Positions 42,080-51,305 of a stretch of 64,000 nt of DNA are shown piece by piece. The notes beneath the pieces are model-generated. The model made no database searches. It was given only the letters and a program-made list of their open reading frames with translations, and was not told the DNA's origin. The position numbers and the translations under genes are program-made. Position 1 is the stretch's first letter, and each line of letters begins with the position of its first letter. Where the stretch lies: NCBI GenBank assembly GCA_965203755.1, contig OZ241910.1, positions 1,550,001 to 1,614,000 on the forward strand, in the 5' to 3' direction. The stretch comes from UBA6055 sp965203755 (GTDB lineage Bacteria; Chloroflexota; Anaerolineae; Aggregatilineales; Phototrophicaceae).

Positions 42080-43027
42080 ATGCCCCAAACCTATGTGGTG
42101 ACCGGCGCCGCCGGCTTTGTCGGTTCGCATATCGCCGAGCATCTGCTCCGCAATGGGCAGCGCGTGCGGGTCATCGACAATTTATTGACCGGCGATCCCG
42201 CCCATCTCGCATTCCTGAAGTCGCTTGACGGCGATCTGTCGATTGCCAAGACGAGCATCACCGATCTTGATGCCTTGCAGACCTTGTTCAAGGGCGCCGA
42301 TTATGTGTTTCATCAGGCGGCGCTGGCTTCAGTCCCGCGCAGTGTCGCCGCCCCCCTAGAAACCCATCTGCATTGCGTCACTGGCAGCCTGAATGTCTTG
42401 ATTGCCGCCCGCGACAATGCCGTCAAGCGGGTAGTGTATGCCGCCTCTTCCTCGGCTTATGGCGACCAGGAAGGCGACTTTAAGGTCGAGTCCATGCCGC
42501 CGGCGCCGATTTCGCCCTATGGCGCCGCCAAGCTGGCCGGCGAGTATTATTTCCAGTCATTTTATCATGCTTATGGCTTGGAGACGGTCGCCCTGCGCTA
42601 TTTCAATGTCTTTGGCGCGCGGCAGGACCCGCATTCAGCCTATGCCGCCGTCATCCCCAAGTTCATCAGGCTGATGCTCCAAGGCGAACCGCCGCCGATG
42701 TATGGCGATGGCAGCCAAAGCCGCGATTTTACCTATATCGACAATGTGGTGCATGGCAGCTTATTAGCCTGCGCCGCCAAAGACGCCGCCGGCGAGACCA
42801 TCAATCTGGCGGCTGGCGGCCAAGTTGTTCTGAATGATTTGGTCGCCAAGCTGAACGTCATCCTTGATACGCGTTTGTCGCCGAGATACCTTGAGGAACG
42901 GTCGGGCGATATTAAACATTCGCGGGCTGACATCGCCAAAGCGGGCGCATTGCTGGGCTATAAGCCGATTGTCGATTTTGATGAGGGGCTGCGCCGCACT
43001 GTCGCCTGGTATCAGCAGCCGGATTAG
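42080..43027 (+). CDS. NAD-dependent sugar-nucleotide epimerase/dehydratase
   Basis: A 315-residue extended short-chain dehydrogenase, close to UDP-glucose/UDP-GlcNAc 4-epimerases of the WbpP kind. The NAD site is YVVTGAAGFVGSHIAEHL (G-x-x-G-x-x-G), the catalytic Ser lies in VYAASSSAYGD, and the Tyr/Lys pair in PYGAAKLAGEYY. The substrate-binding segment is ALRYFNVFGARQDP, and GDGSQSRDFTYIDN follows. It would supply a sugar nucleotide for surface polysaccharide, but it stands alone here, far from the glycosyltransferases at 10-17 kb. Ribosome binding site AGGTGAGA lies about six bases before the ATG. Confidence 0.92.
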   Translation: MPQTYVVTGAAGFVGSHIAEHLLRNGQRVRVIDNLLTGDPAHLAFLKSLDGDLSIAKTSITDLDALQTLFKGADYVFHQAALASVPRSVAAPLETHLHCVTGSLNVLIAARDNAVKRVVYAASSSAYGDQEGDFKVESMPPAPISPYGAAKLAGEYYFQSFYHAYGLETVALRYFNVFGARQDPHSAYAAVIPKFIRLMLQGEPPPMYGDGSQSRDFTYIDNVVHGSLLACAAKDAAGETINLAAGGQVVLNDLVAKLNVILDTRLSPRYLEERSGDIKHSRADIAKAGALLGYKPIVDFDEGLRRTVAWYQQPD

Positions 43028-43138
43028 GTTTCCTGCTTAATTAGGCTCGAAACCGCGCCTTGTACACAGCCAGCCCGGTTTCCCCGCGTTCTTGTCAAAT
43101 TCAGGTATGGATATTACAGCAAGTGGCATGACCACTGT

Positions 43139-43339
43139 CTACTCATTCAGTAGCTCATCCAGCCATTCCCGCGCCGGTCTTCCTTCCCCGGCCAGCGCTT
43201 GCCGCAAGCCTATTTCGAGGGATGCCAGAATTTCGGCTTTGGTGGGTTCGCGGTAATCGCTGTCCAAATTTTCAGCTGCGACTGGGGGCGGCGGTGTTTG
43301 CTGGTGATTAACGGGCTCTGGTGATGCTTTCAGTTCCAT
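43139..43339 (-). CDS. small antitoxin-like protein
   Basis: A 66-residue acidic protein. The N-terminal half is disordered and Pro-rich (MELKASPEPVNHQQTPPPP); the C-terminal half is helical (PTKAEILASLEIGLRQALAG) and ends REWLDELLNE. This composition, with a helical C-terminus, resembles antitoxins of type II systems, but no recognised antitoxin family is certain and no toxin gene is adjacent. ATG 43339 follows GAGG by seven bases. A near-consensus promoter lies about 30 bases upstream. An upstream extension to 43381 has no ribosome binding site. Confidence 0.6.
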   Translation of the reverse strand: MELKASPEPVNHQQTPPPPVAAENLDSDYREPTKAEILASLEIGLRQALAGEGRPAREWLDELLNE

Positions 43340-43369
43340 GTCGATGCCTCTTTTCCATTTACAAATACA

Positions 43370-43398
43370 AATATAACACATTGCCTATCAACTGTCAA
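43370..43398 (-). promoter_or_regulatory. near-consensus sigma70-type promoter of the small gene at 43139-43339
   Basis: Minus strand TTGACA (43398-43393), 17-base spacer, TATATT (43375-43370). One of the strongest promoter matches in the window, serving a 66-codon gene. Confidence 0.65.
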
Positions 43399-43503
43399 GA
43401 AATTGAAATGCAAAGAGTCGCTTCCGCCGCGCCAGTGGCATATCCCGGCTGACTTGGCTATAATCTGTCCATATCGCAAAAGCAAAGCCAGGATGAAAAG
43501 ACG

Positions 43504-43836
43504 ATGTACATTGACATCAGCAGCGAAGACTATCGCCTGCGGTTCGCAAGCGGGGAGCATGGCGAATACCAGTTTATTGACGTGCGCGAAGCCGATGAAT
43601 ATGCCCAAGCGCATATCCCCGGCGCCGTCAATATCCCCTTGAGCGAATTTCAGCGGCGGATGGATGAAATCAGCGACGACGCGCCGGTGCTGCTGGTCTG
43701 CCGCACCGGAGTCCGTTCAGCGCAGGCGGCCATGTTCATGGCAGGCATGGGCTATGATGAATTGTACAACCTTGAAGAAGGCACGCGCGGCTGGATAAAA
43801 AAAGGCTATGCCGTCGAGCGCCGGCTGCCCGAATAA
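43504..43836 (+). CDS. rhodanese-like domain protein
   Basis: A 110-residue single-domain sulfurtransferase. FIDVREADEYAQAHIPGAVN and the active loop LLVCRTGVRSAQAA (catalytic Cys) are typical, as is the end YNLEEGTRGWIKKGY. Such proteins carry sulfane sulfur in thiosulfate or persulfide metabolism. A TATAAT at 43459-43464 may serve as the -10 box, but its -35 is poor. It lies 69 bases before a molybdenum hydroxylase gene; maturation of the Mo cofactor of that enzyme family requires sulfuration, so a link is possible but unproven. Confidence 0.9.
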   Translation: MYIDISSEDYRLRFASGEHGEYQFIDVREADEYAQAHIPGAVNIPLSEFQRRMDEISDDAPVLLVCRTGVRSAQAAMFMAGMGYDELYNLEEGTRGWIKKGYAVERRLPE

Positions 43837-43905
43837 CCGGCGCCGGCAAGCCCAATTCCTGAACGCGTTTTTGGCAAACCGAGTTTTTACAAGGAGATGA
43901 CAGCG

Positions 43906-46200
43906 ATGGTTTTACGTTCCATGATAGGCGCAAACGTCAAGCGCAAGGAAGACCCCGGCCTGATTACCGGCGCCGGCAAATATGCTGGCGATATAAAACT
44001 GCCGGGCATGCGCTATGTTGCCTTTGTCCGCAGCCCCTATGCCCATGCCAGCATTCTGCGTATCGATACCTCCGCGGCATTGGAACGCGACGGTGTGCTG
44101 GCGGTCATCACCGGGCAGGATTTGCTTGACCAGTACGAACTGGTTCCAGTGGCGGGCGGCGATGCTGTTCAGCGGCAGCGCAGTCATTATGCCCTGTCGG
44201 TCGGTCGGGTTCGGCATATTGGCGAAGCTGTTGCCGCCATCATCGCCGCCGCGCCCGAAGCCGGCGAAGATGCGCTCGATGATGTCCTCGTTGAATGGGA
44301 AGAGCTGCCGCCGGCCGCCGATTTGCTAAGCGCCTATGCCGGCGAGGCACCGCCGATTTTCGCCGGGATGGACGACAATATCGCCGACCGCGGCGCCAAG
44401 AAAACAGCCGATGTGGATGAGGTGTTTGCCAACGCGCCCCACCGGCTTAGCCAGCGAATGCACAGCCAGCGGGTTGCCGGCGTGCCGATGGAAGTGCGGG
44501 CGGTTGCCGCCGCGCCCGATGCCGTGACCGGCGGCGTCACCGTCTGGACCAGCACGCAGATTCCGCATGGCGTCCGTTCCGCCTTGGCGGCGGCGCTGCG
44601 CCTGCCCGAAAATATGCTGCGGGTGATCGCCCCCAATGTCGGCGGCGGCTTTGGCGTCAAAAACGCGCTCTATCCAGAAGAAATCGCGCTGGCGAAGCTG
44701 GCGCAGCTTTATCAGATGCCGCTCAAATGGACCGGGACGCGCGTCGAGCATTTTCAGACCACCACCCAAGGCCGGGCGCAGGTGGCCGATGTTGAAGTCG
44801 CCTTTGATGAGGGCGGCCGGATCCTCGGACTGCGGCTGCATGTCATCGCTGAACTGGGCGCTTATCCGCCTTTTTATGATATCGCCCACCTGACCGGCTT
44901 GATGGCGACCGGCAATTATCATATCCCGGCCGTCGACTTTAAGGCCAGCAGCGTCTTCACCAACACGATCGCCGTCGCTGCCTATCGCGGCGCCGGACGA
45001 CCCGAAGCCATCTATTATATCGAGCGGGCGATTGAACTGATCGCCGCCGAACTGGGGCTGGATTCGGTTGAAGTGCGGCGCAGAAACTATCTGAAACCAG
45101 AACAGTTTCCCTATAAAACGCCCACCGGCTCAACCTATGATACTGGAGATTATGAGGGCAATTTGGCGACCGCGCTTGAACTTGCCAATTATGAAGCGCT
45201 GCGCGGGGAACAGGCGCGGCTTCGCGCCCAGGATTCAGATGCCTTAATCGGCATCGGCATCGCCTCCTATGTCGAAATGTGCGGTTTCGGCCCTTATGAA
45301 AGCGGGGTGGTGCGCGTTGAGCCGGGCGGCGCGGTGACGGTGTATACCGGCTCTTCGCCCCATGGTCAGGGCGGCGAAACCACCTTTGCCCAAATTGTGG
45401 CTGATGAAATTGGCGCCGACTATGACAAAATCATCGTGCGTCACGGCGACACCGGCTCGGCGCCGATGGGGATAGGCACCTTCGGCAGCCGCGGGCTGGC
45501 CGTCGGCGGCTCGGCTATCGTTCGCGCCGCCGAGAAAGTGCGCCGCAAAGCTGTCGAAATCGCCGCCCACATGCTGGAAGCCGCGCCCAGTGATATTGAG
45601 TTCGCTGACGGGCAGTACCGCGTCAAAGGCCTGCCAAGCCGCAGTCTGGGTTTGACCGAGATCGCCGAACGCGCCTATACCGACAGGCTGCCGGATGACA
45701 TCGAAACTGGCTTGGAAGCGACCGACTTCTTCCGCCCGCCCGATTTCATCTATCCCTTTGGGACGCACATCGCCCTGGTCGAAATTGACCGTCAAACGGG
45801 CGTCGTCGCCTTGCGCGGATACTATGCCGTGGATGACTGCGGCCCGCGCATCAGCCCGCTTTTGGTCGCCGGGCAGATACACGGCGGCCTGGCGCAGGGC
45901 ATCGGGCAGGCTTTGCTGGAAGAGGTCGTCTTTGACGCTGAAGGGCAGCTGCTGACCGGCTCGATGATGGATTACGCCATGCCGCGCGCCGATGACTTCC
46001 CACAGTTCACCCTTGGCCAGACAGTCACGCCGACATCGCTGAATCCCTTGGGCGCCAAAGGCATCGGCGAGGCAGCGACCATTGGCTCGACGCCGGCGGT
46101 CGTCAACGCCGTCATGGATGCGCTGAAGCCTTATGGAATCCGTCATCTGGATATGCCGCTGACCGCGCGCAAAATCTGGGAAGCGATTGCATCAGCCTGA
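43906..46200 (+). CDS. xanthine dehydrogenase/CO dehydrogenase family molybdenum-binding large subunit
   Basis: A 764-residue member of the molybdenum hydroxylase family. The N-terminal Ald_Xan_dh domain begins IGANVKRKEDPGLITGAGKY with KLPGMRYVAFVRSPYAHA. The Mo-cofactor-binding part includes PNVGGGFGVKNALYPEE, SSPHGQGGETTFAQI and the conserved Glu in LGAKGIGEAATIG. The active-site loop reads VAAYRGAGRPEA, not the Y-R-C-S-F-R of true (form I) CO dehydrogenase, so it is a form II or other aldehyde/purine-type hydroxylase. ATG 43906 is nine bases after AAGGAG; ATG 43897 abuts that site. Genes for the iron-sulfur and FAD subunits that the family normally needs are absent from both sides. Confidence 0.92.
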   Translation: MVLRSMIGANVKRKEDPGLITGAGKYAGDIKLPGMRYVAFVRSPYAHASILRIDTSAALERDGVLAVITGQDLLDQYELVPVAGGDAVQRQRSHYALSVGRVRHIGEAVAAIIAAAPEAGEDALDDVLVEWEELPPAADLLSAYAGEAPPIFAGMDDNIADRGAKKTADVDEVFANAPHRLSQRMHSQRVAGVPMEVRAVAAAPDAVTGGVTVWTSTQIPHGVRSALAAALRLPENMLRVIAPNVGGGFGVKNALYPEEIALAKLAQLYQMPLKWTGTRVEHFQTTTQGRAQVADVEVAFDEGGRILGLRLHVIAELGAYPPFYDIAHLTGLMATGNYHIPAVDFKASSVFTNTIAVAAYRGAGRPEAIYYIERAIELIAAELGLDSVEVRRRNYLKPEQFPYKTPTGSTYDTGDYEGNLATALELANYEALRGEQARLRAQDSDALIGIGIASYVEMCGFGPYESGVVRVEPGGAVTVYTGSSPHGQGGETTFAQIVADEIGADYDKIIVRHGDTGSAPMGIGTFGSRGLAVGGSAIVRAAEKVRRKAVEIAAHMLEAAPSDIEFADGQYRVKGLPSRSLGLTEIAERAYTDRLPDDIETGLEATDFFRPPDFIYPFGTHIALVEIDRQTGVVALRGYYAVDDCGPRISPLLVAGQIHGGLAQGIGQALLEEVVFDAEGQLLTGSMMDYAMPRADDFPQFTLGQTVTPTSLNPLGAKGIGEAATIGSTPAVVNAVMDALKPYGIRHLDMPLTARKIWEAIASA

Positions 46201-46222
46201 TGGCTTAATCGAAAGACAGATT

Positions 46223-46834
46223 ATGGCCGCCAACTATTCGCTGGCGAGCGATCTGCATGAGCTTGCCTGCATGGGCGACGGCTTGGGCGCTTATCTCCCC
46301 GGCAATGCGCTCTATATGCGCGTCGGCGCGGGCAATATGCCCCCATTAACAGCCGGCGCTTTTTTGCTGCGCCTGCGCCGACTCGGACACTTCCGCGCCC
46401 GGATGAACTTATCCCAGCAGGCGGCGCTGGACAAGGCGCGGGCCCAACACGATGCCCGGCGGCGGGAGTGGAGTCTGCATTACGAAAAGAAGCTGAAGCG
46501 CGAGGTTGGGTCGCGGCTGCGGGCGATGCGCGCGTTCTTCGACGAATGCGCTGAAAGCATGCGCGGCTGCGCCGCCGCCTATCCAGCCGAAGCGATGCGC
46601 CGAACGCTGGCGCAGGAAATCCTTATCGCGATGGACGACTTGGGTTATGACAAAGGCGATCTCATGCCGGCGGTTCATCAGAGCGACCGCGCCCTGCGCC
46701 GCTATGTGCGGGTTGGCGCGTTCATCTGGTCGCCCAAACTGGAAGCGGTCTACCCGCGCGATCCCTTCTGGTGGCTCTATGCCCGTCCCGATGCGACATT
46801 TGACCCGAAATCAGCGCCCGCGGACGCCGGATAA
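46223..46834 (+). CDS. conserved-looking protein of unknown function
   Basis: A 203-residue soluble protein: a compact N-terminal part (LASDLHELACMGDGLGAYLP), a long charged helix (about 60-115, rich in Arg, Lys and Glu), and a C-terminal segment with FIWSPKLEAVYPRDPFWWLY. I recognise no family. It follows the molybdenum hydroxylase by 22 bases and ends ten bases before the next membrane protein gene, so it is likely part of a transcript with both. The ribosome binding site is weak. The aromatic C-terminus looks constrained and argues for a real protein. Confidence 0.75.
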   Translation: MAANYSLASDLHELACMGDGLGAYLPGNALYMRVGAGNMPPLTAGAFLLRLRRLGHFRARMNLSQQAALDKARAQHDARRREWSLHYEKKLKREVGSRLRAMRAFFDECAESMRGCAAAYPAEAMRRTLAQEILIAMDDLGYDKGDLMPAVHQSDRALRRYVRVGAFIWSPKLEAVYPRDPFWWLYARPDATFDPKSAPADAG

Positions 46835-46843
46835 AGATATCCA

Positions 46844-48598
46844 ATGAGCCTGTTTGTCGTCTTCCTGCTAGGCGCTGTCCTGCTGGGCGCCGGCGCTATG
46901 CTGTCCCCGGCCTGGCGCACCGCCCAGCCCCGCGTGGCATTGAGCGCGGCGCTGTGCCTGGCGCTGATTGTCGGCGGCGCCGTGTTCTATGCCGAAGCCT
47001 TTGCTTGGGATACGCTGGCGGTGGATTATCTGCTGTTTGCCCTGCTTTCCGGCGCCATCCTCGGCGGCGCCCTTTCGACCACCCAAGCCCGCGCCGAAGC
47101 CAAAGGCGAAAGACTGCCGGACAGTGAACAGGGCTGGCCCGGCCCGCAAGACCTGGCGTTCTTTGCCATTGCGGCGCTGGTGATTTTGATTCCGCTCTTC
47201 AATCTGCCGGCGGCCCTGGGCGCCCAAGCGCAGATACTCGGCTTGCACAGCCTGACGGCGCGCTTCGGCGAATCCTTTAGCTCGCTGGCGCCCTTTTATC
47301 CCCAAACGCAGGTCATCGTCGCGCCCGGCTTTCATGCCTTTTCCGCTTATCTTAGTCAGCAGCTTGACCAGCCCATCCCTATGATTCAGCTAAGCGCGGC
47401 GGCGATTCTGCTCTACCTGTTCATCTGGCTGGCTTATGATTTTGGCGCTGAACTGCGCGGCAAGCGGCTGGGGCGGGCGATGGCGATTGCCAGCCTGCTC
47501 TGCGGCGGCTTGCACTTGAGCTATCTCGATGGACATTTTGCCGAACTGATGGCTTTGCTGTTTATGCAGGCTTTCCTGCTGTATGCCCTGCGCTTTCTGC
47601 GAAAGTTTAACTTGGCGGATATGGTCGCCGGCGGATTGATGATGGGGGCGGTTGTCTATACCAGTCTGACGATGAGTCTTGTTTTGCTGCTTGGCTTTGT
47701 TCCCCTGTGCGCGCTGGCGTGGATCAGCCCGCGCCCCCGCGTCTCGCTCAAGCCGCGGCTGGGATTGACCTTCGGCTTTCCCTTGGTGGCGCTGCTGGGG
47801 ACTGCGCCCTGGCTCGCCAGCAGCCTGCCCTTGATGCTGCCGCCAAGCCCGTCCCCGTTTTCAGCCGACATCGCCCTGCTCGGCGCCATGACCTTGGACC
47901 AGGGCATTGTGATTGTCCTCTTGGCAGCCTGGGGCGCCTGGATCGGCTTGCGCCGCCAAAGGCACAGCCGGCTGGTGACGATGCTGATGCTCTTCTGGCT
48001 GCTGCTGGTGGTCGAATTTTCGCTCTTGGGCTTGATTGGAAAGCTCCTGCCCCCCTTGTCCGATTTGGTGAACGCGCCTAATCTGGCGCGGCACGGGGTC
48101 ATTCTGCCCTTTAGCTGGCTCGGTGGCATCGCGCTTTTGCGCCTGTGGGATGCGCGCCTGTCAAGCCAATGGCGCCGGCGTCTGCGGGCGGCCGCTTATC
48201 CCCTGATGGCGGCGACGGCTGCGCTGGCGCTGCTGCTGGGGCTTGCCTTTCATCCGATTTTGGATATCCTGCGGCCGCGGCTTGATTTGCCGGCGCAGGC
48301 CATCAGTTCGGATGATATCGCCGCGATGACCTGGCTGCGCCAAAATACAGCCAGCGATGCCGTCCTCATGGCGGCCGACGGCGATGCCTGGCTGCCGATT
48401 TATGCCCAGCGTCAAGCCCTCGATTTTCGCGCCGTGCGTTATTTCGAGTGGGATGATATCGAGCCATCCAACCCCAATGCGACCTTTGATTACCTGTTTC
48501 AGCGCGCGCCGGCGCCGGTTCCTTTTGGTCTGCCGCTGAAGCTGGTTTATCAACAGGGGGCGGCGCAGGTGTACCAGATGGTCTCGCCCCCGCCCTAA
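46844..48598 (+). CDS. polytopic membrane protein, glycosyltransferase-C-like
   Basis: A 584-residue membrane protein with about twelve hydrophobic segments and a final extracytoplasmic domain of about 110 residues. The segment AMTWLRQNTASDAVLMAADG followed by WLPIYAQRQALDF is typical of the C-terminal soluble domain of dolichol-phosphate-mannose-type (GT-C) glycosyltransferases and related DUF2298-like proteins. The expected early D-x-D/D-D loop is not obvious, so enzymatic activity is uncertain. It starts ten bases after the preceding gene and converges on an MFS gene. Confidence 0.75.
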   Translation: MSLFVVFLLGAVLLGAGAMLSPAWRTAQPRVALSAALCLALIVGGAVFYAEAFAWDTLAVDYLLFALLSGAILGGALSTTQARAEAKGERLPDSEQGWPGPQDLAFFAIAALVILIPLFNLPAALGAQAQILGLHSLTARFGESFSSLAPFYPQTQVIVAPGFHAFSAYLSQQLDQPIPMIQLSAAAILLYLFIWLAYDFGAELRGKRLGRAMAIASLLCGGLHLSYLDGHFAELMALLFMQAFLLYALRFLRKFNLADMVAGGLMMGAVVYTSLTMSLVLLLGFVPLCALAWISPRPRVSLKPRLGLTFGFPLVALLGTAPWLASSLPLMLPPSPSPFSADIALLGAMTLDQGIVIVLLAAWGAWIGLRRQRHSRLVTMLMLFWLLLVVEFSLLGLIGKLLPPLSDLVNAPNLARHGVILPFSWLGGIALLRLWDARLSSQWRRRLRAAAYPLMAATAALALLLGLAFHPILDILRPRLDLPAQAISSDDIAAMTWLRQNTASDAVLMAADGDAWLPIYAQRQALDFRAVRYFEWDDIEPSNPNATFDYLFQRAPAPVPFGLPLKLVYQQGAAQVYQMVSPPP

Positions 48599-48605
48599 CC
48601 TGCCC

Positions 48606-49784
48606 TTATCCTGGCGCCGGCTGGCTTTCAAACCAGCGATAGCCGGCCGTCACGATGAGGGCGGCGATGATGCATGCCAGCGCGCACAAGCCAAAAAACG
48701 CCCCGGCGCCGAGGCTGTCAAACACCCAGCCAAAGAAGGAGCCGGTCAGCAGCAGGGCGATGCTGGGCATGGTCACTTGCAGGATGGCTTGATTGGTGGC
48801 GACGTTGTGCGGATGGCTGATCTGCGACACGAGGGTATAGGATGACAGATGGAATCCGGGCCAGACGATGCCGCGAAACAGGATCAGCAGCGCCAGCGCC
48901 GGCAGAGTTTGCGCCACGCCCAGCAGGAAGGTGAAGACCGCTATGCCGATAATGCCGACCAGATAGGCGCTCCGCGTCCGAACTTTGGGCAGGATGGAAT
49001 CCATCATAATGAAAAAGGGAATCTCAACCGCGCCCATCAACGCCGCCCACAAGCCAATTTCGGCTGTGGCGACGTCGAGATTTTGGCTGAAATGGATGAA
49101 CATAAAATAGAAGCCGTTGTAGATGCCCATCATCAGGAAGAACTGGCTGGCGACCAGCACATAAAATCCGCGGTTGCGCGGCCGCTTAGACGCTTGGCTT
49201 CGTTTGACCTTGTGCTTGGGCGCGGCGGGGAAAATCGTCGACATCTGAATGCTTAGCAGGGCAAAGACAGCCCCCGCCCCGAAGAGCAGTGGATAGCCAC
49301 CGAGTAAAAAAAGCTGCCCGGCAAGCAAACTGGCAACGGCGAATCCCAAGGCGGTGAACGAACGGATTTGACCAAGTATCGCCTTGCCGCGGCCGACAAG
49401 CTGCGACATGGTCAGCTGCATGCCCAAGGTCATGCTGGGACTCACCGTGACCTTGATGAGCAGGACGGCGAAAATCACCAGAATTTGAACGCGGGAGGTG
49501 GCGAAGATGATGTTCGCCAGGGCAAATCCACCCAGATAAAGCATGAATAAGCGCCGATGCAGCATGAGGCGGTCGGCGATCTGGTTGAGCAGAGGCGTGA
49601 GTATCAGTGACAGGATGGCGCCGATGCTTGCCAGAGTGCCAATCAAGACGCCCGAAAATTCAAGCTCGGTCAGATACAGGTTGACATAGGGCGCAATCAT
49701 GCCGACCGCGCTAAAGCTAAGAAATTGCAGGAGTACCAGACGAATCGAGGATGAATGCTGTCGAACAGCCAGAAGTTTGGTCAT
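48606..49784 (-). CDS. MFS transporter
   Basis: A 392-residue MFS carrier with about twelve membrane helices. The motif A region reads LNQIADRLMLHRRLFMLYLG; the central loop is basic (APKHKVKRSQASKRPRNRG). The overall pattern (SFSAVGMIAPYVNLYLTELE and GIVWPGFHLSSYTLVSQ) resembles the MFS_1-like and nucleoside/sugar symporter groups. Substrate unknown. It is not similar enough to the MFS protein at 30022-31215 to suggest a recent duplication. It is divergent from the acyl-CoA dehydrogenase gene. Confidence 0.88.
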   Translation of the reverse strand: MTKLLAVRQHSSSIRLVLLQFLSFSAVGMIAPYVNLYLTELEFSGVLIGTLASIGAILSLILTPLLNQIADRLMLHRRLFMLYLGGFALANIIFATSRVQILVIFAVLLIKVTVSPSMTLGMQLTMSQLVGRGKAILGQIRSFTALGFAVASLLAGQLFLLGGYPLLFGAGAVFALLSIQMSTIFPAAPKHKVKRSQASKRPRNRGFYVLVASQFFLMMGIYNGFYFMFIHFSQNLDVATAEIGLWAALMGAVEIPFFIMMDSILPKVRTRSAYLVGIIGIAVFTFLLGVAQTLPALALLILFRGIVWPGFHLSSYTLVSQISHPHNVATNQAILQVTMPSIALLLTGSFFGWVFDSLGAGAFFGLCALACIIAALIVTAGYRWFESQPAPG

Positions 49785-49952
49785 GGCAATCGCTTGTCCC
49801 CAATCTGCATACGCGCGCCAATGCGGCGCATCTTCATTAGACGCATCGACTGTGCGATTTCCTACTTTGGACTTTCGTCAAAACTTGATTGATTCGCCCT
49901 CGGTTTCATGTTACCATCAGCCGAATTGCAATGAGCGAGAGCGGAAATCCTA

Positions 49953-51152
49953 ATGGCGCTGGAACAAAAGCGGCAAACCCTTTTTGATGGCTTTGACTTT
50001 TATCAGGTCGATATGCACTTCAGCGACAAGCAAAAGGCATTGCGCCAGCAGGTGCGTCATTTTGTCGAAGTTGAGGTGATGCCCAAGATCAATCCGTATT
50101 GGGAAAAAGCCGAGTTCCCCTGGCAGATCGCCCGCAAGCTGGTCAAGCTGCCGATTATGGGCGGCGCGCTGTTTGAACATGGCGCCGCCGGGCTGGATTT
50201 TGTCGAGGTGGGGCTGGTCATGTATGAACTGGCTAAAGGGGACGGCAGCATCAGCACCTTCTTTGGCGTGCATTCCGGGCTGGCGATGGGGTCGATTGGC
50301 CTCTTGGGGGATGCCGAACAGAAAGCCCGTTGGCTGCCGGCTATGGTCAAGCTGGAAAAAATCGGCGCTTTTGGCTTGACCGAACCGCAGGTTGGCTCCA
50401 ATGCGGCGCAGGTCAAGACCCGCGCCCGCAAAGAAGGCGGGGGATATCTGCTCAATGGCGCCAAACGTTGGATTGGCAATGCGTCCATCGCTGATTTGCT
50501 GATCATCTGGGCGCGTGATGAGGGCAGCGGCGATTTTGGCGGCTATGTGATTGAAAATCCACAGCAAACCGCCGGGCTGACGATCAATGACATCTGGGGC
50601 AAGGTTGGCAAGCGGGCGGTGCTGAACGCCGACATCAGGCTGGACAATGTGTACATTCCCAAAGAAAACAAGCTGGCTTATGTCCGCGGCTTCAAAGACA
50701 CCGCCCGCGTGCTGGGCATGGGCCGTTACGGCGTCGCCTGGGAAGCCGCTGGCGTCGCCGCCGGCGCCTTTGAACTGGCGCTGACGTATGCCAAAGCGCG
50801 CGAACAGTTTGGCAAACCGATTGCCGCCTTTCAGTTGATCCAGCAAAAGTTGGTCGAGATGGCCACCGAAGTCACCTTGATGCAGACCTTGTGTTTGCAG
50901 CTTTCGCATCTGATCAATCGCGGCCAGCTAAGTGAAGGCATGGCGGCGATGGCGAAGTATAACAACGCCCGCAAAGCGCGTTATGTCACGCAGCTGGCGC
51001 GGGAGTGCCTCGGCGGCAACGGCATTGTCATTGATGAGCATATCCCTCGCCTGATGCTGGATGCCGAAGTCATTTATACCTATGAAGGCACCAACGAGAT
51101 TAACCTGCTGCTAGCGGGCCGTGAACTCACTGGCTTGAACGCCATTGTCTAG
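49953..51152 (+). CDS. acyl-CoA dehydrogenase, glutaryl-CoA-dehydrogenase-like
   Basis: A 399-residue FAD-dependent acyl-CoA dehydrogenase. N-terminal helical domain (about 25-135), beta domain with GAFGLTEPQVGSNAAQVKT and YLLNGAKRWIGNASIADLLI, and C-terminal helical domain with YGVAWEAAGVAAGAFELAL and REQFGKPIAAFQLIQQKL. The catalytic Glu lies in IYTYEGTNEINLL (about residue 378). The W-I-G-N pattern and overall style match the glutaryl-CoA dehydrogenase branch, which also includes other short- and branched-chain enzymes. No ETF or other beta-oxidation genes are adjacent. A hairpin with a T run follows it. Confidence 0.92.
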   Translation: MALEQKRQTLFDGFDFYQVDMHFSDKQKALRQQVRHFVEVEVMPKINPYWEKAEFPWQIARKLVKLPIMGGALFEHGAAGLDFVEVGLVMYELAKGDGSISTFFGVHSGLAMGSIGLLGDAEQKARWLPAMVKLEKIGAFGLTEPQVGSNAAQVKTRARKEGGGYLLNGAKRWIGNASIADLLIIWARDEGSGDFGGYVIENPQQTAGLTINDIWGKVGKRAVLNADIRLDNVYIPKENKLAYVRGFKDTARVLGMGRYGVAWEAAGVAAGAFELALTYAKAREQFGKPIAAFQLIQQKLVEMATEVTLMQTLCLQLSHLINRGQLSEGMAAMAKYNNARKARYVTQLARECLGGNGIVIDEHIPRLMLDAEVIYTYEGTNEINLLLAGRELTGLNAIV

Positions 51153-51182
51153 CGACAGCGCCATAGACAGCCAAGATGACAG

Positions 51183-51212
51183 AAACGGATGGCAATGTCC
51201 CTCCGTTTTTTT
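51183..51212 (+). terminator. rho-independent terminator after the acyl-CoA dehydrogenase gene
   Basis: AAACGGA (51183-51189) and TCCGTTT (51202-51208) form a 7-bp stem with a 12-base loop, running into seven consecutive T. It starts 31 bases after the stop codon. Confidence 0.6.
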
Positions 51213-51231
51213 GTTTTGTTATGTATCAGGC

Positions 51232-51261
51232 TTGTCTTTGCGCGTAAACAGCCCTTATAAT
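51232..51261 (+). promoter_or_regulatory. predicted sigma70-type promoter of the Fic gene
   Basis: TTGTCT (51232-51237), 18-base spacer, exact TATAAT (51256-51261), 45 bases before ATG 51306. Confidence 0.55.
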
Positions 51262-51305
51262 GATGACATATTTCTTGACAAAAAGCATGACAGGGACGCG
51301 GTCAA

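Noticed and set aside
41900..42142. 80-residue minus-strand frame before the methyltransferase-Mrr gene
   Set aside because: It crosses the promoter and the start of the divergent epimerase gene; no ribosome binding site or motif.
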